The notes: generated by a model from the sequence alone, not told the origin. DNA of 5,910 nt from Paludibacter sp. UBA5753 (GCA_002427615.1 DIFH01000039.1:1-5910), one strand, 5' to 3'. Positions 1 to 5,708 are shown, counted from the stretch's first letter. A program made the numbers and translations.

Positions 1-43
1 ATAGAATCTGTCAAAGTAAAATTAAGTATCCGGAAAAATGAAA

Positions 44-1465
44 TTAATACCGATAATGTTCCGGTTTGAAAGGTCCATTCGCGTTTACTCCTATATATGC
101 AGCTTGTTCGGGAGTGAGTTTGGTTAGTTTTACCCCTAATTGATCAAGATGCAGGCGGGCAACTTCTTCGTCCAAATGTTTTGGCAAACGGTAAACATTT
201 ACATCATATTTCTTGGTGTAAAGTTCGATTTGAGCCAAAGTCTGATTGGTGAATGAGTTACTCATTACAAAAGATGGATGACCGGTAGCGCAGCCTAAAT
301 TGACCAACCGACCATCGGCCAGCAAAAGTACGCTATGCCCATCAGGGAAAATATACTTGTCAACTTGTGGTTTGATATTTACCAATTCAATGCCGGGATA
401 TTTTTTCAGTTTATCTACCTGAATTTCGTTGTCGAAGTGGCCTATATTACAGATAATGGCGCCGTCTTTCATTTTTTCAATATGTTCTATGCGGATAATA
501 TCTTTGTTTCCTGTTGTGGTAACGTAGATATTCCCTTCTGCCAAAGCATCTTCAACCGTAGTAACTCTGAAACCTTCCATTGAAGCCTGCAAAGCACAAA
601 TCGGGTCAATTTCGGTAACAATAACGCGAGCTCCATAAGCTAACATCGATTTGGCACAACCTTTACCTACATCGCCATAACCGCAAACCACGACTACTTT
701 TCCGGCTAACATAATGTCCGTAGCGCGTTTGATTCCGTCAGCCAGGGATTCACGACAACCGTACAGGTTATCGAATTTGGATTTTGTAACCGAATCGTTT
801 ACGTTGAAAGCGGGGAATAACAACGATCCTTCTTCAAGCATTTGATACAAACGGTGGACGCCTGTTGTGGTTTCTTCGGAAACCCCGCGAATTTCAGGAA
901 TCATGCGATTCCAGATGCCGTTATCTTCTTTCAGAACATTTTTCAGAATGGCAAAAAGCAATTTTTCGTCTTCACCTTCAACAACTTTATCAAGAATCGA
1001 AGCGTTTTTCTCAGCTGCAACGCCTACGTGAATCATCATGGTAGCATCGCCGCCATCGTCAACAATTACAGTCGGACCTTTGTGTCCTTCGAAAGTCAAA
1101 GCCTGAAGCGTACACCACCAATATTCTTCGAGTGTTTCGCCTTTCCAGGCAAAAACAGGAACACCAGATGCAGCGATGGCGGCAGCAGCATGATCCTGCG
1201 TTGAATAAATATTACAACTGCACCAACGAACTTCAGCGCCCAATTCTACGAGTGTTTCGATAAGGACGGCAGTTTGAATGGTCATGTGAAGCGAACCCAT
1301 GATACGAGCTCCTTTCAGCGGTTTTTCCTGTCCGTATTTAGCCCGCAACGCCATCAAACCCGGCATTTCTTTTTCGGCTAATTCAATTTCTTTACGACCA
1401 AAATCAGCCAGATTAATATCGGCAACTTTGTAGGGTAAATGACTGAATAATTCTTTAATGTTCAT
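44..1465 (-). CDS. ahcY: Adenosylhomocysteinase (S-adenosyl-L-homocysteine hydrolase)
   Basis: Cytosolic NAD+-dependent enzyme that reversibly splits S-adenosylhomocysteine into adenosine and homocysteine, removing the inhibitory by-product of methyltransferases in the activated methyl cycle. The 473-residue product is complete. In order it shows SLHMTIQTAVL (58-68, substrate His60), the STQDHAAAA segment (88-96), DDGGDAT (136-142), EETTTGVHRL (197-206), and VTKSKFDNLYG (226-236), whose Lys228 and Asp232 match the catalytic Lys/Asp of the human enzyme. The NAD-binding glycine loop GYGDVGKG is at 262-269. HPSFVMSNSF (396-405) and the C-terminal PEHYRY that reaches into the partner subunit's NAD site follow. 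Residues about 150-191 form the roughly 40-residue insertion of the long bacterial form, absent from the 430-residue mammalian enzyme. The ATG at 1465 has an A/T-rich leader, no Shine-Dalgarno, and a TAnnTTTG box 56 bp upstream. No SAH riboswitch is seen in the short leader. All key residues are present, so the call is near certain. Confidence 0.98.
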   Translation of the reverse strand: MNIKELFSHLPYKVADINLADFGRKEIELAEKEMPGLMALRAKYGQEKPLKGARIMGSLHMTIQTAVLIETLVELGAEVRWCSCNIYSTQDHAAAAIAASGVPVFAWKGETLEEYWWCTLQALTFEGHKGPTVIVDDGGDATMMIHVGVAAEKNASILDKVVEGEDEKLLFAILKNVLKEDNGIWNRMIPEIRGVSEETTTGVHRLYQMLEEGSLLFPAFNVNDSVTKSKFDNLYGCRESLADGIKRATDIMLAGKVVVVCGYGDVGKGCAKSMLAYGARVIVTEIDPICALQASMEGFRVTTVEDALAEGNIYVTTTGNKDIIRIEHIEKMKDGAIICNIGHFDNEIQVDKLKKYPGIELVNIKPQVDKYIFPDGHSVLLLADGRLVNLGCATGHPSFVMSNSFTNQTLAQIELYTKKYDVNVYRLPKHLDEEVARLHLDQLGVKLTKLTPEQAAYIGVNANGPFKPEHYRY

Positions 1466-1510
1466 ATATTTTAATTAATGTTTTGATTTTTATAATGTTC
1501 TTAATCGGTA

Positions 1511-1537
1511 TAAAAGTTTGCAAAGTTACAACTTTTA
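1511..1537. repeat. 8-bp inverted repeat flanking the ahcY -7 box
   Basis: TAAAAGTT (1511-1518) and AACTTTTA (1530-1537) are exact inverted copies separated by 11 bp. The spacer contains most of the putative ahcY -7 element (1521-1528). The placement would suit an operator, but the sequence is A/T-rich and the match may be chance. Confidence 0.35.
1521..1528 (-). promoter_or_regulatory. Putative ahcY promoter, Bacteroidota -7 box
   Basis: Read on the minus strand this is TAACTTTG, a full match to the Bacteroidota housekeeping -7 consensus TAnnTTTG. It lies 55 bp upstream of the ahcY ATG, which would give a leader of roughly 45-50 nt. No clear TTTG element is seen at the -33 position. The same 8-mer occurs upstream of the arginine-deiminase-like gene. 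Assignment is by consensus and position only. Confidence 0.5.
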
Positions 1538-1557
1538 GCCGAAATTATTTGCGCATA

Positions 1558-1576
1558 GCCGGAATAATTATCCGGC
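1558..1576. repeat. Perfect 6-bp hairpin between rocD and ahcY (terminator or operator candidate)
   Basis: GCCGGA and TCCGGC form a perfect stem around a 7-nt loop, about 40 nt after the rocD stop codon and just upstream of the putative ahcY promoter. On the minus strand it is not followed by a T-run, so it is not a textbook intrinsic terminator. It could still end the rocD message or act as a protein-binding site for ahcY. Confidence 0.4.
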
Positions 1577-1615
1577 AAAAGATTCCAAACATTGATTTTC
1601 AGGATTTTCGAGTTT

Positions 1616-2863
1616 TTATGTCTCAAATAACTTGATTGTATCGCTGATAATTTCGATGCATTCGGTCAACTGTTGTTTTGTGATAACCAAAGGCGGTGCA
1701 AAACGAATAATGTTCGTGTGTGTGGGTTTAGCGAGCAATCCGTTTTCGGCAAGTTTCAGACAAATATCCCAAGCCAGATTTTTGCGGTTTTCATTGTTGA
1801 TAACCAATGCGTTCAACAATCCCTTCCCACGAATAAAAGATGCTATTGTTGATGATTTACACAATCTATTCATTTCATAGCGGAAGTATTCGCCCAACAG
1901 GTAAGCATTCTCTGCCAGCTTTTCGTCGCGAATCACTTCGAGCGCCGAGATGGCAACCGCAGCGGCAATCGGGTTTCCTCCGAAAGTAGAACCGTGTTGC
2001 CCTGGACCGAAAACCTCCATAATTTCGTTGCATGAAAGCACCGCCGAAACCGGATAAGTTCCTCCGGAAAGCGCTTTGCCAAGAATCAAAATGTCGGGGT
2101 GAACGTTTTCGTAATCACAAGCCAGCAATTTACCGGTGCGCCCAATGCCTGTCTGCACTTCGTCGGCAATGAATAAAACATTATGTTGGCTACATAAATC
2201 GAAACATTTTTTCAGATAACCCTCATCGGGCACATAAACCCCTGCTTCACCCTGAATGGGTTCTACCAAAAATCCGGCTACATTTGGATTTTCATTCAGC
2301 GCTTTTTCGAGCGCAGCAACATCGTTGTATGGAATTATAATAAATCCCGGCGTAAAAGGCCCGTAATGATTATAAGCATCGGGATCGATTGAAAAAGAAA
2401 CGATGGTCGTGGTACGTCCATGAAAATTATTTTCGCACACCACTATCTGAGCAGCATTTTCGGGCAATTTTTTTTTCTCGTAAGCCCATTTGCGGCATAG
2501 CTTAATGGCAGTTTCAACCGCTTCGGTTCCGGTATTCATGGGAAGCACTTTGTCGTATCCAAAATATCGGGTTACAAACTTTTCGTAAACGCCCAGCCGG
2601 TTATTATAAAACGCCCGGGAAGTCAGGGTCAGCTTTTGAGCTTGTTCGATTAGCGAATTAATAATTTTCGGATGACAATGTCCCTGATTTACGGCAGAAT
2701 ATGCCGAAAGAAAATCATAATATCTTTTGCCTTCGACATCCCATACATAAACGCCTTCTCCTTTTTCGAGCGCTACCGGAAGCGGATGATAATTGTGCGC
2801 TCCATATTGATTTTCAAGCTCCATTAATTCGGGAGTTGTGTAATTTTTATCTGTCATTATCAT
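1616..2863 (-). CDS. rocD: Ornithine aminotransferase (ornithine-oxo-acid transaminase)
   Basis: Class III PLP-dependent aminotransferase that moves the delta-amino group of ornithine to 2-oxoglutarate, giving glutamate-5-semialdehyde (in equilibrium with pyrroline-5-carboxylate) and glutamate. The 415-residue protein aligns end to end with the OAT family. YGAHNYHPLPV (20-30) and SAYSAVNQGH (53-62) carry Tyr25 and Tyr55, equivalent to human Tyr55 and Tyr85 of the ornithine site. Also visible are MNTGTEAVETA (109-119), NNFHGRT (145-151), EPIQGEAG (201-208) with the switch glutamate Glu206, DEVQTG (234-239), PLP lysine Lys263 in LGKALSGGTYP, and Arg387 in RFAPPLV. The Tyr/Glu/Arg set favours OAT over acetylornithine or GABA transaminases. 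Two in-frame ATGs (2863 and 2857) are equally possible starts. It lies downstream of the deiminase-like and ctlX genes and would consume their ornithine product. A hairpin lies in the 134-bp gap before it and no clear promoter was found, so read-through is possible. Confidence 0.96.
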   Translation of the reverse strand: MIMTDKNYTTPELMELENQYGAHNYHPLPVALEKGEGVYVWDVEGKRYYDFLSAYSAVNQGHCHPKIINSLIEQAQKLTLTSRAFYNNRLGVYEKFVTRYFGYDKVLPMNTGTEAVETAIKLCRKWAYEKKKLPENAAQIVVCENNFHGRTTTIVSFSIDPDAYNHYGPFTPGFIIIPYNDVAALEKALNENPNVAGFLVEPIQGEAGVYVPDEGYLKKCFDLCSQHNVLFIADEVQTGIGRTGKLLACDYENVHPDILILGKALSGGTYPVSAVLSCNEIMEVFGPGQHGSTFGGNPIAAAVAISALEVIRDEKLAENAYLLGEYFRYEMNRLCKSSTIASFIRGKGLLNALVINNENRKNLAWDICLKLAENGLLAKPTHTNIIRFAPPLVITKQQLTECIEIISDTIKLFET

Positions 2864-2888
2864 AATATTTAGAGATTGGATATTGAAT

Positions 2889-2902
2889 TCTGCTTGAGCA
2901 GA
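2889..2902. repeat. 14-bp palindrome in the rocD leader
   Basis: TCTGCT-TG-AGCAGA is a perfect inverted repeat 26 bp upstream of the first possible rocD ATG. The 2-bp spacer makes it more natural as a dimeric regulator site than as an RNA hairpin, although a 5-bp stem with a TTGA-type tetraloop could form. It is a candidate operator for rocD; no regulator is identified. Confidence 0.35.
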
Positions 2903-2921
2903 TTATTTTAATTCTCCGTTT

Positions 2922-2954
2922 AAACCTGTCCGATTTTAAAAATCTGACAGGTTT
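2922..2954. repeat. 33-bp near-perfect hairpin between ctlX and rocD
   Basis: The outer stem is AAACCTGTC (2922-2930) with GACAGGTTT (2946-2954), 9 bp perfect. After one mismatch the inner stem GATTT/AAATC continues with a 3-nt loop (2932-2944). It begins 43 nt beyond the ctlX stop. On either strand the stem ends in GGTTT with A's on the opposite side, so it could act as a weak bidirectional intrinsic terminator or attenuator that lowers rocD expression relative to ctlX. It also resembles dispersed intergenic palindromes common in Bacteroidota genomes (recollection, not checked). Confidence 0.6.
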
Positions 2955-2997
2955 GGAACAACCACCAAACCCGACTTGCCTTCAGATGTAAAATTTT

Positions 2998-3921
2998 TCA
3001 GAATACTTCCGCCATCATGCATCTTACGCTTCCGCCTCCATATTTTTCGATGGTTGGAACTGCAACTACAATTAACTCATTATAACTTTTCAGTTTTGTC
3101 ATCTGGTCATTGTTGAGTGACCCGAAAGCCGACTCCGACATAACTAAAAACAGCCTACCCTCCTGATTTTGTACCTGAAGCATATTCCCTGCAAAGCAGT
3201 GCATTTGCTTTTCCGAAATTTCAACGATTTCTTTTCCCGTTTTCCGAAGCGATTCTGTAACATATTTTCTTTCTTCGGCATCATCAATACTATCAAGGCA
3301 TATTACAGCATATTTGTCGGCTACGCAAAGCATGACATTGGTATGATAAACCGGCAAACGCTGTCCTTCAACTGTTTGATTGGCTGAAAAACAGATGGAC
3401 CGATACCCAAAATCGTTGCAAAACTGCAAAAGCAACGCTTTATCGGTTCTTTCCGACAAAGCTGCGTATGCAATTTTATTTTCCCTGTCGAGCGCCATGC
3501 TGCCTGTTCCTTCCAGAAAGCGGTTGTTTTTTTCAAAAACCGAATAATCGGCTTCTTTTGAAATCCGATAACCCTGATCAACGATAAACTGAATAATTTC
3601 CCTTCGGCGCTCTTTCCGGCGGTTTTCGGCAAACATCGGGTAAATAACAATCCTTCCGTTTTCATGAAAAGAAATCCAGTTGTTCGGAAAAATGGAATCG
3701 GGCGTATGAGGTTCGAACGTATCTTTTACTACAATTACGTGAATGCCTTTATCCTGCAATTGTTTTACCATAGCCGAAAACTCTGCAAGCGCCAGTCGTT
3801 GAATTTCGGATGCGGACATTTTATCCTGTTGTTGGAAATAATTATTTACAGCTGTCTCAGGGTTAAAGCCAAAAGCAACAGGTTCAACCATCAGCAAGGT
3901 ATTTGTAATAGGGCTTTTCAT
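2998..3921 (-). CDS. ctlX: CtlX-type citrulline hydrolase (amidinotransferase/pentein family)
   Basis: Member of the pentein (amidinotransferase-fold) hydrolases that most resembles the family named citrulline utilization hydrolase CtlX, expected to hydrolyse citrulline to ornithine, CO2 and ammonia in the cytosol. The 307-residue product starts with the family-like MKSPITNTLLMVEP. It carries TPDSIFPNNWISFH (73-86, acidic Asp75), FLEGTGSM (135-142, Glu137), YHTNVML (192-198, His193), GNMLQVQ (245-251) and a C-terminal GGGSVRCMMAEVF with Cys301 as nucleophile. Together these give the Glu/His/Cys set of the fold. The ATG at 3921 is preferred to the upstream TTG at 3969 because it removes a 37-bp overlap with the preceding gene and leaves an 11-bp gap, so the two are co-transcribed. 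No Shine-Dalgarno is seen. Position between a deiminase-like gene and rocD supports a role in arginine or citrulline breakdown. Family membership is firm; citrulline as substrate comes from the family name and context. Confidence 0.87.
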   Translation of the reverse strand: MKSPITNTLLMVEPVAFGFNPETAVNNYFQQQDKMSASEIQRLALAEFSAMVKQLQDKGIHVIVVKDTFEPHTPDSIFPNNWISFHENGRIVIYPMFAENRRKERRREIIQFIVDQGYRISKEADYSVFEKNNRFLEGTGSMALDRENKIAYAALSERTDKALLLQFCNDFGYRSICFSANQTVEGQRLPVYHTNVMLCVADKYAVICLDSIDDAEERKYVTESLRKTGKEIVEISEKQMHCFAGNMLQVQNQEGRLFLVMSESAFGSLNNDQMTKLKSYNELIVVAVPTIEKYGGGSVRCMMAEVF

Positions 3922-3932
3922 AGCAATTGTGA

Positions 3933-4853
3933 TTAATCGTTCAACCTGATTAACGGGAAAGTAGAACAACGAAGCAATCCTCCCATTTTAGCAATTTCAC
4001 GGTAAGGAACACGCTCAACAGTCAAGTTCCAATCGTTTTCCATAAAATCATTCAGTCGGGTAAAATGTTGTTCCGAAACCACTACTTTCGGCGAAATGGA
4101 AAACACATTCGCGTTCATCTGATACATTTCTTCCTGGGTGAGTTCGAAAAGATTTTCGGCGCCAAACATATCCACCAATAAATGATAATCTTTCGGGAAT
4201 CGAAATCCATCTTTGTATATCAATGCTTTGTTGCTCGAAACCGGCATAAACGCACAGTCGAGATGCAGTACGCAGCGTCGCGGATCGGTGTCGTGTTTCA
4301 CCGTCTCGAGCGGAATAAAAGTTTTCTCGGGGAAAAGTTCTTTCAGAAAATTAAAAGCATAGAGATTAGTCCGGGCAGTTTTCAGTTTTGAATAATCTTC
4401 GCCCGTGTAAAGCCCTACAAAAACGAAATCGTTGTACAAAACCACATCGCCCCCTTCTACATGAGCCCGTTCGGGTAAATTGTAAATTTTGTTGTAAGCA
4501 ATTTGATCGTAAATAACCTCGTAGGCTTCTTTTTCGTCCTCGCGATCGGGAATAATATTGGAATTAATAATTTTATCGTCGATAACAAAACCCACGTCAC
4601 GCGCAAAAACCTGGTTGCAATTTTCGAGTGTCCACGGACGAAAAACCTGCACGTCATATTTCAGAAGTACTTTTTCGAATGCCGACATTTCTTTGTAAAT
4701 CGCCTCTTCGGTGGGATAAACGCCATTCAATACCGATTCGTAGGATTTGGCATCGTAAACCTTTTCCGGCTCGGGAATTTTTCCTATCGAACCGGGTTGT
4801 CCCAAAACTACTGCCTTCAGGGTGGAAGTTTCATTTTTTATGTTCAGATTCAT
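3933..4853 (-). CDS. Arginine deiminase-like pentein hydrolase (probable arginine to citrulline)
   Basis: A 306-residue amidinotransferase-fold enzyme, much shorter than classical ArcA (about 400-420 residues), consistent with lack of the helical insertion domain. The full active-site pattern of arginine deiminase is visible: FARDVGFVI (83-91, Asp86), VEGGDVV (132-138, Glu133), HLDCAFMPV (197-205, His197 and Asp199), SPKVVVS (254-260) and GGLLRCSTFPLIR (291-303) with nucleophile Cys296. Two guanidinium-binding acids (Asp86, Asp199) plus Glu/His/Cys suggest hydrolysis of a free guanidino group, giving citrulline and ammonia from arginine. Dimethylarginine hydrolase or an amidinotransferase cannot be excluded by eye. 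The ATG at 4853 is chosen because the earlier possible start at 4871 is TTG and overlaps a promoter-like box. It is the first gene of an operon with ctlX (11-bp gap). Promoter-like boxes and two palindromes lie upstream. No signal peptide is seen, so it is cytosolic. Confidence 0.85.
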   Translation of the reverse strand: MNLNIKNETSTLKAVVLGQPGSIGKIPEPEKVYDAKSYESVLNGVYPTEEAIYKEMSAFEKVLLKYDVQVFRPWTLENCNQVFARDVGFVIDDKIINSNIIPDREDEKEAYEVIYDQIAYNKIYNLPERAHVEGGDVVLYNDFVFVGLYTGEDYSKLKTARTNLYAFNFLKELFPEKTFIPLETVKHDTDPRRCVLHLDCAFMPVSSNKALIYKDGFRFPKDYHLLVDMFGAENLFELTQEEMYQMNANVFSISPKVVVSEQHFTRLNDFMENDWNLTVERVPYREIAKMGGLLRCSTFPLIRLND

Positions 4854-4868
4854 ATATTGCGCTTTGTG

Positions 4869-4889
4869 CAAATATACAACACAAAGTTA
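4869..4889 (-). promoter_or_regulatory. Putative promoter(s) of the deiminase-ctlX operon, two -7 boxes
   Basis: On the minus strand two full matches to the Bacteroidota -7 consensus TAnnTTTG occur in tandem: TAACTTTG (4882-4889) and TATATTTG (4869-4876). They lie 28 and 15 bp upstream of the ATG at 4853, implying a very short leader in either case. The distal box is identical to the one upstream of ahcY. A clear -33 TTTG was not found for either. Confidence 0.55.
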
Positions 4890-4899
4890 ACAGTAGAAC

Positions 4900-4924
4900 T
4901 ATGAACCCTCAAAAAATGTTCATA
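4900..4924. promoter_or_regulatory. Operator-like inverted repeat upstream of the arginine-gene promoter
   Basis: TATGAAC (4900-4906) and GTTCATA (4918-4924) are exact 7-bp inverted copies 11 bp apart. They sit 10 bp upstream of the distal -7 box and overlap the region where the -33 element would be. Half-sites about 18 bp apart centre-to-centre would suit a dimeric regulator bound near the promoter. The regulator is unknown. Confidence 0.4.
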
Positions 4925-4935
4925 AAATGAATAAA

Positions 4936-4952
4936 TATTTACTCTGTAAATA
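4936..4952. promoter_or_regulatory. Second palindrome upstream of the deiminase-ctlX operon
   Basis: TATTTAC-TCT-GTAAATA is a perfect 17-bp palindrome with 7-bp arms, 46 bp upstream of the distal -7 box. It lies in a non-coding stretch with no plus-strand gene, so a regulator-binding site is a reasonable guess. It shares no obvious half-site with the palindrome at 4900-4924. Confidence 0.35.
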
Positions 4953-4980
4953 CAGAAGAGTTGCAAAAAATAATAATTTT

Positions 4981-4988
4981 CACTATTT
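4981..4988 (+). repeat. Left copy of 8-bp direct repeat CACTATTT
   Basis: CACTATTT occurs here and again at 5131-5138, bracketing the nested inverted repeat at 5009-5133. Here it also forms the 12-bp palindrome CACTATTTAGTG (4981-4992). It could be a target-site duplication, but the element ends do not align exactly with it: the right copy overlaps the last 3 bp of the terminal inverted arm and the tag stop codon. Confidence 0.25.
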
Positions 4989-5008
4989 AGTGTCAGAAAG
5001 AAAACCCT

Positions 5009-5133
5009 GTGTTTGATAAGAAAACGTCAAGTTCAAGGCTCACGAAGCAGCAAAAACACGGAGTCCCGCCAAGGCGGGATGAGTAGTTTTTGCTGCGAGT
5101 ACAACGCAGAGATTGGCGTTTTCTTGCAAACAC
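5009..5133. repeat. Nested inverted repeat of about 125 bp (MITE/REP-like element or giant hairpin)
   Basis: Four collinear stems fold onto one centre. GTGTTTG (5009-5015) pairs with CAAACAC (5127-5133). AAGAAAACGTCAA (5018-5030) pairs with TTGGCGTTTTCTT (5113-5125) with a single T-G wobble. After 16-nt unpaired arms on both sides, GCAGCAAAAAC (5047-5057) pairs exactly with GTTTTTGCTGC (5086-5096). A 6/6-nt internal loop leads to the GC-rich hairpin TCCCGCC-AA-GGCGGGA (5064-5079). The arms have almost equal length throughout, which is unlikely by chance. The right end reaches the last base of the tag stop codon. Possible identities are a small non-autonomous mobile element, a dispersed palindromic repeat, or a structured 3' end of the tag transcript. 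It has no coding capacity worth noting. Confidence 0.7.
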
Positions 5134-5708
5134 TATTTGCAAATTTTATGGCGATGACAGGTAAGGATATGGTCGTTCACCATGCCGGCTGCCTGCATAA
5201 ACGAATAACAAATTGTTGACCCGACAAATTTAAAACCGCGTTTAATCAAATCCTTACTCATGGCGTCCGATTCTTCCGATTTACATGGAATTTCGGACGG
5301 AATTTTAAACTCATTCGCCAGCGTTTTTCCACCTGTAAATTGCCAGATATATTGATCGAAAGTACCGAATTCTGCCTGTATCCGTAAAAAAGCCTGCGCG
5401 TTAATCACTGAAGCTCTGATCTTTGCCTGGTTACGAATAATGGACGCATCCTGCATCAATTGATAAATCTTTTCTTCGTCGTACAGCGCTATTTTTGCAA
5501 CATCGAAATTATCGAAAGCGCGCCTAAAGTTTTCACGTTTATGCAGTACGGTTTTCCAGCTTAATCCGGCCTGAAAAGCATCGAGAATCATAAATTCAAA
5601 TAACTTCTGATCGCTGTGAAGGGGAACTCCCCACTCTTCATCGTGGTATCGGCGCATCAATTCATCGGCGCCGGGCCAGCCACAGTCAACATCTAATTCC
5701 TTGTTCAT
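5133..5708 (-). CDS. tag: DNA-3-methyladenine glycosylase I
   Basis: Monofunctional base-excision-repair glycosylase that removes 3-methyladenine from alkylated DNA. The 191-residue product matches the E. coli Tag length (187) and aligns with a constant 5-residue offset at the sites checked. The zinc-snap ligands are Cys9 (in CGW), His22, His180 and Cys184, equivalent to E. coli Cys4, His17, His175 and Cys179. The base pocket has Tyr21 and Trp51 (in QAGLSW). The helix-hairpin-helix segment lies around 84-107 and RGFKFVGSTICYSFMQ at 157-172. The E. coli base-contacting Glu38 is replaced by Asp43 (LDAFQAGLSW), a conservative change. The ATG at 5708 is chosen because the frame upstream opens only with TTG and would add 24 residues unlike the family. 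No TAnnTTTG box was found upstream. A 261-bp spacer to the next ATG, filled by a large inverted repeat, separates it from the arginine genes. Confidence 0.96.
   Translation of the reverse strand: MNKELDVDCGWPGADELMRRYHDEEWGVPLHSDQKLFEFMILDAFQAGLSWKTVLHKRENFRRAFDNFDVAKIALYDEEKIYQLMQDASIIRNQAKIRASVINAQAFLRIQAEFGTFDQYIWQFTGGKTLANEFKIPSEIPCKSEESDAMSKDLIKRGFKFVGSTICYSFMQAAGMVNDHILTCHRHKICK

Noticed and set aside
1..43. Terminator for ahcY at the left edge
   Set aside because: The 43 bp after the stop codon show no convincing hairpin; any terminator must lie outside the window.
842..1204. Plus-strand open frame of 120 codons inside ahcY
   Set aside because: Antisense shadow of conserved ahcY sequence without family resemblance or promoter.
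1466..1520. SAH or SAM riboswitch in the ahcY leader
   Set aside because: The leader is short, A/T-rich and lacks the conserved GC-rich cores of known SAH/SAM riboswitches.
3321..3665. Minus-strand 114-codon frame inside ctlX
   Set aside because: Same strand but another frame within a gene whose motifs are intact from start to stop; no sign of a real overlapping gene.
3922..3969. N-terminal extension of CtlX from TTG at 3969
   Set aside because: It would overlap the deiminase gene by 37 bp and adds residues unlike the family; the ATG at 3921 fits better.
4503..4904. Plus-strand open frame of 133 codons (and a second one at 4628-4930)
   Set aside because: It lies antisense within the well-supported deiminase gene, is rich in Phe/Asn/Arg as expected from reverse-complemented coding DNA, and has no recognisable motif.
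5013..5219. Plus-strand 68-codon frame across the nested palindrome
   Set aside because: It spans the inverted repeat and runs antisense into tag; no promoter, start context or recognisable protein feature supports it.
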